From Haliclona indistincta (taxonomy: Eukaryota; Porifera; Demospongiae; Haplosclerida; Chalinidae), in NCBI GenBank assembly GCA_964017065.1, contig OZ024785.1, forward strand, positions 744,001 through 808,000: a DNA stretch of 64,000 bases. The letters are read 5' to 3'. The notes beneath the pieces are model-generated. The model ran no database searches, had not been told where the DNA came from, and saw only the letters and a program-made list of their open reading frames with translations. Made by a program: the position numbers and the translations under genes. Every line of letters begins with the position of its first letter. Positions within the stretch are counted from its first letter, which is position 1. Of the stretch, positions 33,040-43,904 are shown in pieces.

Positions 33040-33515
33040 CCAAAACGAAACCAATGGTGGAAACAAAGACGGCTCAGTACATGCATGATATTGAGTACTG
33101 CACTTCACCGAAAAAGAAAAAAGGACACAAACAAGTAAATTAAAAAGATTCCTAACAAAGTCAAAAGGATGTAGCGATGAAGAAATCCACTGGTTCACAA
33201 TGTAAACCAACAAGAACAAGCATGAAATCCCTACATCAGTGGCTGTACATACATGCATAAGATCAATATTTTGTCACAAGCTTAAAAGTTCAATTCAATT
33301 CACGCATCAGGTGTCAGTCAACAGCAACTAGCTGAACTAGCTATAGTCTGCCACAGCAGCCACTGATGTAGGGATCTATGGTCTTTTAGCAAGTCAATCG
33401 TGTTACCATTTCATGCTTGTTCTTGTTGTTTTACATTGTGAACCAGTGGTAGATTTCTTCATCACTACATGTACATCCTTTTGATTTCGTTAGAAATCTA
33501 TTTAATTTACTTTAC
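33040..33515. mobile_element. Foldback element, copy B
   Basis: This copy has the inverted-repeat arms of copy A (GGATGTAG.GATGAAGAAATC on the left and its complement on the right, ending near 33,515) around a central CAATATTTTGTCACAAGC. It lacks the 1,480-2,218 part of copy A. It sits in the spacer between the two head-to-head receptors. Confidence 0.7.
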
Positions 33516-33519
33516 TAAC

Positions 33520-33968
33520 ATACCTTGTAATTAGTTTTGTTCCTAGTACCGACTCTCCAATCCGTTTCTTCCTGTAAATATAACTTGTCAAAATTGATCT
33601 TTTGCTATAATCATTCCGCCCATTGCATAAAAAACTACAAACTAGTAACATGAACATGAAAGTTTATCCAGAAAGCCTTTCAACCTACGATAAAGGCTAT
33701 AGGCTACCGCAACTGTTACTACCTCGTTGAGTGTTCTAGTTTAAATTTAAACAGACCTGGCTTAGTGAGCGGATCACTGGCGAGCGTCGGAGCTAGGCTG
33801 CATCATGTTGTTTTAGCATTCAACAACACTTGGGGCGGGGCTTTGTACACTAGGGCTATAGGGTACGTCATGTATGATATTCATGTCAGTATCCGTGCAT
33901 TATAAAACCTCAGTAGTTTGCGACTGACTCATAGCAATCCACGAGGCAGTAAATCTCTTATTACCAGT
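33520..33968 (+). promoter_or_regulatory. 5' flank of receptor R2, putative promoter
   Basis: This stretch lies immediately upstream of the R2 start. A CATTATAAAACC box at about 33,897-33,908 lies some 65 bp before the ATG and could be a TATA element. GGGGCGGGGC (33,833-33,842) is an Sp-type GC box. Assigned by motif and position only. Confidence 0.4.
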
Positions 33969-35918
33969 ATGCATGTGTACGTAATGCTATTCCTTCACTT
34001 ACTGTTGTTATCAACTATTGTGGAGTCCAGTACAGGTGAGTCCGTAGTGGTGACTGTACCGTACTTATTTCTGTCTCCAGTAACGCTCAGTCCTCATGGT
34101 GTAACAGTGTGCCCAGGACAGGATCTAGTATACAACTGCACTTCACCATCTGCAAACGTGTTTTGGATATATTATAGTGAGCAGGGAGTTGTAGTGATGC
34201 AGCTAAATACCATGGGCAAATCGGAGAACTTAGATATACCCTTTGGATCATTTACTATAAGAGTACTTCAAAGGACATTTGATCCAACTACTAGTATTGT
34301 GTCTACTGCTACACTGAATAATGCTCTTCTCTCACACAACAATACTAACATTCAATGCAATGCTGTGGGTATTATGAATGCTAATAAGACAGCTACCGTT
34401 TTAATTTCAGGTAATCATCATCATAAAACATCCAGTTTTAATATTCTTCTTTATTATTAGGTGCAATTTCCAGACCAACTAACCTAACTCTTGTTCCTCA
34501 AAGTTCAACATCAATTTCCTTATCATGGTCATCACCTGATAATAACTGCATGTTCTCATATGTTGTCAATGGCAGCAGCAGCAATGGTTTAGTAACTCAA
34601 TACAGAACAGACACTACATCACTGATAATTACTGGCTTGAGTGTTGCTATGATGTATCACTTTGCTGTTGCTGTTGAAGATGCTAATTTAACAACAGGTC
34701 CTTGGAGTGAGGTGGTAGACATTTTATGGGATGGTGAGTACCTAACACATTTTAATTAAATGATAATTTTATAGAAATGCAGTTCCACAGCTAGCAGCCT
34801 TTAACATCTCCATAGTGACTATAATGGACTTCCTGTTTATAAACTGGACAGTAAGACTATATAATGTGTACAACCACTTGTGATCGATTTGTGACAGGTC
34901 CCTCAGATAAAGAGTACATTGGTCACTTATTATGTATTAACACACAATCTCACAGCAACAGGAAATACAACTATCATTAATAATACCATTCCAGTAGTTA
35001 ATGTATCTCTTGATGGAGTACCATCAGGTAACTATTCAGTCAATGTGGCTGCTGTGAATATTGTTGGACAAGGAACAAGTGCCCAAGAAACAGTTACTGG
35101 TAGTACACTGCATAACATAACCAATCATCTCTATTTACTTATAGTAATATTATCATCAACCTCATCTGTTGCTGGTATTGCAGTAACATCAACGGACTCT
35201 GCTGAAAATTCTCCTATAGAGAATGGTGTTGCTAAGAGCTCATCGAGAGGTGTTCCCAATGCATCTACTGATGGTGTATCATCTTTAATCATTCCATTAT
35301 GTACATTATAGCTAAAACAGCTAGACACCCATGCTTTAAAATGTTGCAATTTTTTAGATACATCGTCAGTGACATTGACTTCTATGTCTCAGTTGACACC
35401 TTCACTCCCAACAATACCAATGTCAGGTGACTGTAATTGCAAAGTTGAGTCCTGCATGTGTAATTATTACCTCATCAGCTAGTGGCAGCACTACTACTGT
35501 AATAGCAGCTTCACTTGGAGTAATAGTTGTCATATGTATAGCACTTGTGATAACAATCATAGGAGCTATTGTGTGTTTAAGAAATAGAAGAATCATTGAG
35601 TGGTGTGATATGAAGAGAAGGAGACCATCATCACATGCTACAGCAACTACTGACCATGATAAAGAACAAGTCACTGAGCTAGCTACAGTGATCTATGACA
35701 CACCTAATGTCATCAAGGAACACACCATCACTACTCAAGAGAATGTAGCTTATGGAGGGACAATACCACTCAAAGAGAATGTAGCTTATGGAGGGACAAT
35801 ACCACTCAAAGAGAATGTAGCTTATGGAGGGACAATACCACTCAAAGAGAATGTAGCTTATGGAGGGACAATACCACTCCAACACAATGAGGCTTATCAA
35901 CAAGTGTATATCAACTGA
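33969..35918 (+). CDS. Receptor R2: signal peptide, Ig-like, two FN3, TM, four-repeat tyrosine tail
   Basis: This is the inverted paralogue of R1. It starts at 33,969 (MHVYVMLFLHLLLL). The Ig-like exon runs to 34,409, FN3 one covers 34,461-34,731, and FN3 two runs to about 35,101 across a 47-nt intron. Ser/Thr-rich stalk exons lie at 35,146-35,270 and 35,357-35,427. The TM and tail exon is 35,478-35,918 (VIAASLGVIVVICIALVITI). The tail carries VIYDTPNVI, four tandem 12-residue ENVAYGGTIPL(K/Q) units encoded by 36-bp repeats (about 35,739-35,882), then HNEAYQQVYIN. All exons are open and splice phases agree, so this looks like the intact member. A 45-nt GT..AG segment after the signal peptide (34,034-34,078) is in frame and could be spliced or retained. 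A poly(A) signal AATAAA lies at 36,029-36,034. Confidence 0.82.
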
Positions 35919-36374
35919 TGTGTGAATGAACTGAGTGCTTGACTTGACTACATGTATAAAATAGTATCGTACTTGTTACTGTAGTGTCATACTGTTTTAT
36001 TCATGCCTTGTATTATTATTTTTACATTAATAAACTTGTTTAGCAAGCAAAAAATTCTACAAACTAGTCGATAGTGTGGTTTCTTTCAATGGACTATTAT
36101 ACTAGTGTAAAACTTTACTATCAAGTACTAGTGATCGCTGTGTAGATATGAAGTTATTCACTACATGCCCTCTCATTGTAGTGATGTATCCATGATGGAG
36201 AAATTAGCAAAATCAACACTACTGTACAAACGCGATTTTATAGTTTCGCGCCAAATTCTTATTAGAGCTCACAGCCTCACTTGAAGATCGGGCCTCGTGT
36301 GCAATGTATGCCGACAGGCAACTTGTGATGATTCATGTAACCGCTGTCGAGAATCAGATAATGTATGAAGTCGA

Positions 36375-39061
36375 CCTTCGGCTCCTCAGAATTTCAATTA
36401 TAATGAAATTCGTCGTCAATTGACATGGGATCCTCCTGCTGATACTCCTAACTGTTGTGTAAATTACACACTACAGTTGGTCAATGAATTAAACAACTAT
36501 ACGATACCTGTTGGACCAGTATTGGAATATGACATATCACATATGACGTTAATTACTACTACTACTTTTAGACTGTACTGCGAAGATCTATTTGAAAGAC
36601 AAAGTGCTAGCAGTCTTGTATTAGTAACTGGTGAGTTAATGCATGTGATGCTGGGCAACAATTGCCTTTAGTATTTTTGTTATTGTTTTTGTACTATCAG
36701 AATGATCAAGAATTGTATAACCAATACTTTGATATTGCATGATATTATTATTGTGCTCATGGTATTACTAAGTGTATTGTAATATGATATGTAACAAATA
36801 TGCGATACCAAGAGTTCATTACCTAAGCCCCTATACCCCCTAGGACGGTGTTGGACATTTCATTACCTAAGCACCTATACCCCCTAGGACGGCGTTGGAC
36901 ATTTCATTACCTAAGCACCTATACCCCCTAGGACGGTGTTGGACATTTCATTACCTAAGCACCTATACCCCCTAGGACGGCGTTGGACATTTCATTACCT
37001 AAGCACCTATACCCCCTAGGACGGTGTTGGACATTTTCTGCGTCACAAGTTTACCTATGCACAGCGATGATTATCATTACTACTGTTGCGAATACCATTA
37101 CACAACAGTGAATATCATTAGCATAGCAGTCTTAATGCTTTCTGCTGTATAAACTTGTGACGTAGAAAATGTCCAACGCCGTCCTAGGGGGTATATTGAC
37201 GGTTGCATACTCTTAGGTAATGAACTCTTGGCGATACTATAATCGATACCTATCTAGTGTGTTTCCTATATGCACACAAGGTAAGCATGAGATAGCATCA
37301 TGCTTATAATTGGTCATTCAAATCAATTATACCATAAGGTGAGTATTTAAAGTACTCACCTTGTGTCACTAACCAGTTTGTGTGTATTAAGGGTTATAAG
37401 AGATATTGGAATGGTTTTGGGCTGACAGCTCCACTGTGAACACTAAAGTTACAAGTAATAAAAACATTTTAACCAAAATGCAAGAGATTTAGGGTTGGTA
37501 CATTTATCGAAAAAGTATGGAAACAAGATTTTGAAATGAAAAGGATTGTAACAATAGCAGTGTAATGCTACCTCCCTATTAAATTAACCACAACTATCGA
37601 AAGCAGTTAATTTAGGGAGGTAGCATTACACTGCTATTGTTACAATCCTTTTCATTTCAAAATCTTGTTTCCATACTTTTTCGATAAATGTACCAACCCT
37701 AAATCTCTTGCATTTTGGTTAAAATGTTTTTATTACTTGTTTCTTTTCTTTTTTTATTAATGACTTAGTTGGCACTTATGCTAATACAGTGTAAAGAGCC
37801 TCTTGAACTATTTCAGGTGGCTGCACGCTCATGGCGATCGACTCTGCACTGCATGCATTCAACACGTACCATGCAACATTAGCTAAGCTTAAGCTAGCAT
37901 TCTTACAAGCCTGAACAGACAAATCCAGTGTAACAGTGATGATTTGCTCGTTGTCTGCTGTGCATGTGAACACTGCTAGTGGCAGCACGGCACTCGGTTA
38001 CAAGCAATTTGTACTAAGGTGCGCTTGTATTAGAATATTTACATACACGGGCGTGCGCGAGTAGGCGTAACCTAGTAACGGAGTTCAAACAGAATGATAT
38101 GGAATGGAGTCTGTTATGGACCAAAAATCGCTGTTTTCCTGGAAATACTCGCTTCTGCTAGTGTTTTAGGCTTAAATAGATATCAGGTGCACTGCTCACA
38201 ACGACTAGTGTAGTTTCTGTGTAGGTTTTGTCTTGAATAGCTCACTCGCCACGGCCCTAGGCTGGCTGGAGAAGAAGAAGAAGAAGAAAGAAGATGAACA
38301 AACGGGTGACCACGTGAACTCTGGTTTACCACCTTAGACCTGGTTTCTTTTGCTTCTGAAGGTCTCTTTATAATCGCACAAATCGTGCAAAGAGCTTCAG
38401 AACGTTCGATTAGCTTGAAACGCCCGTACGGCGAAGATATGGCAGTGCCGTACTTAGTGCCTCCAGGCGAGACGCCATCTTTTCATGCCCATAGCAACTG
38501 GCCTTATAATCTTTATTAGTAGACTCATTGTAAGCGCTTACCTCTTAGGATAGCCCCTAAGTAGTTAAAATACCTCTGATATCGTCAACAGCCAAGATAT
38601 ACGTGAATTATTGCGTTTAGCCTAACTGTAGCCGCCATCTTGTTTTCCGCCCAACCCTAAATATGCCACGTCTACCGCGTGGCATAATTTCTTGTATTAT
38701 TTAATAATTCGTTTGCAATAGCTAACAAATTTAATTTTTGAAATGAAGTTTGAGTTGACTTATTTCTTATGTTTCTTGATCAACAGTCCCTCAAATGTGC
38801 CCCTCTATTCCAGTATGGGTATGGATCGTCATTGGTATTTCGGCTTTTTTGTTAATTATCATTGCAATCGTGATGACTGCATTGTATATATATGAAAGTA
38901 AGCCATTGCATGATATAAGTGACAGTACTGTGTTGATGTCTCTTTTACAGAGTGTTGCAAACCAATAGAAGACGTCAGGTAGGCAAAATAAATAATGTAC
39001 TCTAACATAGTTTGTTGTGCTTCTCTGCAGTATGAAAGAAAGTAGTCATGAAATGAAGTGA
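36375..39061 (+). CDS. Small FN3 - transmembrane protein, 5' end not found
   Basis: The FN3 exon, about 36,375-36,630, reads RPSAPQNFNYNEIRRQLTWD, PPADTPNCCVNYTLQLV and ASSLVLVTG. It splices in frame to 38,787-38,897 (VPQMCPSIPVWVW, then IVIGISAFLLIIIAIVMTAL), then to 38,951-38,978 (CCKPIEDV), then to 39,031-39,061 (SMKESSHEMK, stop). The result is one FN3, one TM and a tail of about 25 residues with no tyrosine motif. No signal peptide exon is seen because the inverted-duplication breakpoint lies directly upstream. The gene may be truncated or may use a distant 5' exon. The 2.2-kb intron is full of MITEs. Confidence 0.6.
36803..37245. mobile_element. TIR MITE with internally amplified 44-bp subterminal repeat
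   Basis: The ends are inverted copies containing CCAAGAGTTCATTACCTAAG, CCCCCTAGGACGG and GTTGGACATTTTCT. On the left side the 44-bp segment from CATTACCTAAGCACCTATAC to GTTGGACATTT is repeated five times (about 36,817-37,036). The right side has one copy. Confidence 0.75.
37449..37741. mobile_element. Near-perfect 293-bp palindrome (hairpin MITE)
   Basis: The left arm begins ACAAGTAATAAAAAC and the right arm ends GTTTTTATTACTTGT. The arms are about 135 bp with few or no mismatches, around a loop containing AACCACAACTATCGAAAGC. It has no coding content and lies in the intron of the FN3-TM gene. Confidence 0.8.
37742..38254. other. Intron sequence, no feature recognised
   Basis: A minus-strand open frame of 70 codons (37,776-37,988) has no family resemblance I recognise, and it lies inside the FN3-TM intron. 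Nothing else is evident. Confidence 0.35.
38255..38690. mobile_element. Non-autonomous element of the AAGATGGCGGCTAC family
   Basis: On the minus strand the element starts with a terminal palindrome (TATGCCACGC..GTGGCATA, about 38,660-38,690). It is followed by AGGGTTGGGCGGAAAAC and AAGATGGCGGCTAC (38,628-38,641). A GAA-rich run occurs at 38,268-38,295. The same order (terminal hairpin, TAGGG, AAGATGGCGGCTAC, GAA/TTC run) is seen in copies A, C and the 56.8-kb copy. Confidence 0.6.
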
Positions 39062-42000
39062 TCTAAACAGCATAGAAGAATAATAGTTTGTTATGCATGC
39101 ATCTTTAACAGCTGTAAAACTGTATGTACTTGATAAACTATTGCACTTACCTGTTACTCCTATTAAACTTTATATGTTATTACTAATTACTAGTCAATGG
39201 GTGGGTACAGTATAGTGGCTGTTTACATAATGAATAATGAATAAGCTGTTACATAAGTTATTCATCAGCCGAAAAGTGCCTTATTTGGACAAAGATTATA
39301 AATAGACGGTGTAATTATTTTTAGCTTTATTATCTACCAGGGGGAAGTGGGTGGACAAATTTCAACTACCTTAGGTGAAGTTAATCGAACTCTCTTCTAC
39401 GTGTATCGCTATTCAGTAGCAATGCAACATAATATTTTTTGCTAATCATAGACTTACTTTGATGAAAAGAGCAATAATTTTATATCCCAGACGAATCTTA
39501 GTTTGATGGTACCACTTAGCATGCATGTACATTTTGTGTCTACTACTCAACTTGTATTGTTAGCCAACATCACCATCAATACTATTATACGAATAATTTA
39601 TGTCTTATGCACTAAAAGTCATAAGCAAATTCACTATCATGTACATATATATGTAGCATTATAATATAATATCTAGTATTCATATGATTATGTGCATGGG
39701 GTGGTTGATTGTGAAGCAAATCAAGTGTTGATGTTATTGTTTCAGTCAGCACACGCTGTTGATGTGCTTCACTGTTATTCATTCATGATAGTTGTGTACC
39801 TTCACCCACTGATGGTACATAGTGAGACTTCACTGGTATCTGTCACCAATATTCCCTGCCAGAGCACAGTATTGGTTAGTCATAGACCAATAGTATACAC
39901 TACAATACATGAACTGTATGATGTATCCATGTTGAGCTAATAAGTATATCTCTAGCTAAGTGTATGTTATCATTGTTCCTTGTGAATGTTTACACAATAT
40001 TGATGACATAATTAAACTAGCACAGCTGTGCTATTGTTCCACCATGAGCAGTGGAATGATCAACTGAGGAGAGTGAGTACACAACAACAGATATTATACT
40101 AGTCTAGTAGCAATGAGATATAATATACTGAGGGACAAACAACATGTGTGTTATGATTCATTATGTATGAGAGAATGTATCATCAACTGTAGAGAAACTG
40201 AGCTGAAGTATAATAACAGATGTGTATATTGACAGCTGGTTCTGATGTGGTATTGTTTCACTATGGATCGTGGAACGAACAACTAATGATATAGAGAGAA
40301 CAGCCGTTACACAACAAACAGCAATTATTATACACAGAATAGTTACTGACAATATTGAGAGACAAACGACAGCACCTGCTGGTAGACATTATAGTGATTC
40401 AATATTGGTCAGAGAGCTAGAATGAGAGGTCAATGAAACCTCTCTAAAACGGACAAGTTGGGAAAATTGCTTTTTGTCTGTTATAATTATGGAGGTTCAA
40501 TCTGTATTGTTGCGTACATCAACAATTGTTCACTACATGAAGGTATCCACTATTGGGAGAGTCTGGTTCTACTGTATAGTAACATGGAGAGTATATTAAT
40601 TGTAAAATACAACTAGCTAGTGAATACTGGAGTAATGCATGCATGATGGTTGTCAACTGAGAAAGAATCGAACTCTTGAACCACAACAGAATAATGCTGA
40701 CAGTACTAGTGTTGAGAATAACATAGCAGGTCTGGAGTAGACCTAACTATTTGTGAGACAAAGAACAGCAAGTAATGATAAAGTGGTGGATATGAATCAA
40801 AATGTTCGATATGTTGTAAACTACTATGTACATGAATTCACTCACTGCATGAGATTAGAAATAGTATTGAGAGACAAATAACTGAACAACATGTACTGTA
40901 GACCAGATAGTATAGCTAACGTGCAGTGATAGTGGTGTTTGTGATACAGTATGAAAGAATGAAGGAAATACTAGTGAACTGTGTATGATAAACAACAAAC
41001 ATATACAATAGTGAAGTAAAAACATAGTGAGCAAACCGATGAGAGGAATGATAAACAAATAACATGCAATATTGCTACATGTAGTGTACCTGAAGTCAAT
41101 ATTATATTTGCTGATTAATCACAAACATAATGTTACGTATATTGAAGCTGTAGCTACTGAGCATGCATGTCGGGACATGATATGATTGAGATTATGGGCT
41201 TGCCTACAGTACACGGCTATGCAACCATTTGCACATATGTGTTATAATTAGTGATGCATTAATGTTGAGATAATAAGTGATTCTTGCTGGGAATGGTGTG
41301 GTGTTGTTGAACATCAGCTCCCAGTATCCTTATTGCATGGTGTCTGTGGTGAAGCTGTGTTGCTGTTCATATTCCTGTATGGAGGTGATGTGTAGGAAGA
41401 TATGATCATATAGAAAGGATGGGAAGATTAGTAGAATAAACAGTACAGCTATTATTAGCTATCAACACCTGTGGATAATCATGCAGCACTAATTACTTTC
41501 TGACTTCCTGTGTTTACATTACTTGTCTAATTACGTGACATCATATGACGTTGTGACGTTGCATGTGCCTGGTAACACGCGGGGTCTACGCGATGCACGG
41601 GAGTTTATGCATGGGGGTCGGAAGGTTTATACAAGCAGCTAGTGCTTCACTGCTGCTGCTACTGTGCTAGCACCTAGCTGGCTAAGCAATAGAACCGTCC
41701 TTTAATGTTTGTATATTATTCCAGTGTCATGCTAAGCAATAGATTATTTTTGCGGTTGCAAGTCTTGCATATCATCAGAGCAAAAAATTAATACTGTCCA
41801 GAAACTGTATGCTATAGCACAATAGTGGTTACCTTAGCTACAACTATAGTGCAATGAACATAAATGTCAACACTAATATTAACAAAAGCAAACTGAATAA
41901 GTAGTCATTCGCTGTATTTTAATTTACAGCGAATGACTACTTACAGCGATGCAGCACTATATAGTGCTAGAACATGATAAAATTATAATACCAGTATGTA

Positions 42001-43090
42001 CTGAGATACCAATAGAATGCTGCTGCAATAATATTCTGTAGCTACACATCAAAACTATATTTGCTCATGAATGAGATTAGATCAATTGCTGGAAAATTAC
42101 TAGTGTTGGTTAGCAAGCAAACAGTTGATTCAAGTGACAGCATTAGCTATAGTGACAACACTATTCAAGTGATCAAGTGGCAACACTATCTATAGTGCTT
42201 CATTTGTACCAAATGAAGCACTATAAACACTAACTTACCACCATCATTGTGACAACCATGCATACATGTACCAGAATGATAATCCCGATCATAGAACTAA
42301 CCTGAATATTTTTTAGCATTGTAGACTGCCACAACAGTAGTTCAATCGAAAGAGTATCCTCAATCACAACATCTGACTAAAGACAGACAGTGGTCGCTGT
42401 AACAAGAACAGTACTGTTACTAGAAGAGGTTGATCAGGTGAAACTAAAGAAACTGCTGTAACAGACGTCACTTTTATGACGACATCATGAAATTATAAAC
42501 GAAACCGGTCGATCCATCACGTTAGTGAAGAGTAAACAATGAGGAACTCCTGTGATAATTGGAGAGTATATTCAATGATGTATAGCAAGGCCGGGTGACA
42601 GTATAACATACAATGAGACCATCACTGACAAGGTGAGATATCTGATCACTTGATCTTGGTACGATGATACTGACTGACTAAAGAGAGATATTCCGAACCA
42701 CTTACGCAACATGTTCATGAATAATTCATGGAGCACTTTACTTAATCTCTAAATATTACCACCTTTTAGATGAATTCACTTTTTAACAGCAGTGTTGAAG
42801 TTGAAAACAATAATAATTATTATTATTTTAGATTTTCTTCAATTAATAATCTTTAGCTTTAATTAAGTTCAATCTTATTGTAATACACATTATACAACTA
42901 AGAGTTAATCCATTGTTAGTTTGACAATAGCAATTGTATGCTTACCACAAAATATTTGCGCAGTCACCACAAGTAATATGTCAGCAATATGTCATCGGTA
43001 GAGAAGCTCTGCAGATTGAACAATAAATCTTATTATGCCCTATAACTAGTGCACTATAATGTCATGTGAATGTGACAAAGTTCTCTTAAT
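39062..43090. other. Long intergenic stretch with small palindromes and one TM-like frame
   Basis: No complete gene was recognised. A minus-strand frame at 40,161-40,352 encodes SVTILCIIIAVCCVTAVLSI followed by a polar tail (HSETIPHQNQ). Near 40,040-40,080 the minus strand reads VDHSTAHGGTIAQ, weakly like the GGTI tails of the receptors, so a degraded receptor-like gene is possible. Short palindromes occur at about 41,900-41,943 (AGTAGTCATTCGCTGTA and complement) and 42,190-42,232. 42,760-43,080 resembles 53,290-53,580, the flank of another collagen copy. Confidence 0.4.
40161..40352 (-). CDS. Possible exon: TM helix plus polar tail, unrecognised
   Basis: One hydrophobic segment of about 22 residues (ILCIIIAVCCVTAVLSISLV) is followed by VVRSTIHSETIPHQ. 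There is no signal peptide and no clear partner exon. It could be a fragment of a receptor of the local family. Confidence is low because an AT-rich frame this short can arise by chance. Confidence 0.25.
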   Translation of the reverse strand: MSVTILCIIIAVCCVTAVLSISLVVRSTIHSETIPHQNQLSIYTSVIILQLSFSTVDDTFSHT

Positions 43091-43114
43091 CAAGAGCCTG
43101 ATCGGGATTATTAA

Positions 43115-43705
43115 CCCTTTAACCCCTATTGTTGCCTTTTGGCAACATACATACTTCAGACACCATAACTTTCTCAAAAAGTGTTAAAATATCCCAAAAT
43201 TAAGCCAAATTGAAGAATACAAATAACCGCCAAAAATTGACCGGTTTTCGACGCGCCCCCTGCGCTAAACGTTATGGCGACTGCATTTCTATGGCTTCAG
43301 TGCAAATTTCACAACATTTTAGGAAAAACAAAATGGCTGTCAAGAAAATTTGGACATTTTATGGCTTCAGGGTGCTCGCAAACACATTTTTGTGCATTCT
43401 CTATGATCTGGGCTACATTTTGCACTCACCAAAACCACTGCCATTTGTGTGTACTTTTCAGCAGCCAGCCCCAAAGTACTAACTTTGAGCAAAATTTGAC
43501 GAGGTCGTTGCACTTTATCGGCTTCACTTTCGAAGTGGGAGGGGCATATTGACCGACTTGAGTGTGGGCAATTGCGGCTACTCACTGGCGTAAAAGGACG
43601 CAAATTTGAGACCAGTAGCACAAAAGACACACGAGATATTCACGGGAGAAGTGGTCAGCATTTACGAGGTTAAAAATTCAGCTGGATAATTTAGTAATTA
43701 AAGGG
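43115..43705. mobile_element. piggyBac-like MITE with TTAA duplication
   Basis: TTAA at 43,111-43,114 and 43,706-43,709 flanks a segment that starts CCCTTTAA and ends TTAAAGGG. This is the classic piggyBac target and end sequence. The 591-bp interior is GC-richer than its surroundings, and its short overlapping frames match nothing I recognise. Confidence 0.7.
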
Positions 43706-43904
43706 TTAAACAGATCACATGGAACATCATTTAATAACGTCCGATCAGTCCTGAGTTCTATGTCATCAAAACTAATTAAGTGAGTGTAGCTAAAGAAGAT
43801 TGTGATCGTTTAATTTGAAGCATGACAGGTTGCTAGATTAGTGCTATAAAAGTAGCACATTTTATACAGCATAAGTTATTAATGAAATCTATTATTCCAG
43901 CATA

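Larger units (their letters stand above)
29795..36370. repeat. Inverted duplication carrying two receptor genes
   Basis: Sequence from about 29,795 to 32,560 reappears in inverted orientation from about 33,940 to 36,370. The arms share the receptor genes, their 3' UTRs, a stretch reading TTTCGCGCCAAATTCTTATT, and even part of the RhoGEF first exon (AVENQIMYEV encoded near 29,820 and again near 36,345). The spacer of about 1.4 kb holds foldback element B and a putative common promoter region. Arms differ by insertions such as the TIR element at 30,531-30,942, so the event is not brand new, although several exons are nearly identical. Confidence 0.85.

Noticed and set aside
39692..39940. Plus-strand 82-codon frame
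   Set aside because: There is no similarity to a known domain, no splice-supported neighbour, and such a length can arise by chance in this sequence.
43210..43630. Overlapping 83-92 codon frames on both strands
   Set aside because: They lie inside the TTAA-flanked MITE, overlap each other in several frames and show no recognisable domain.
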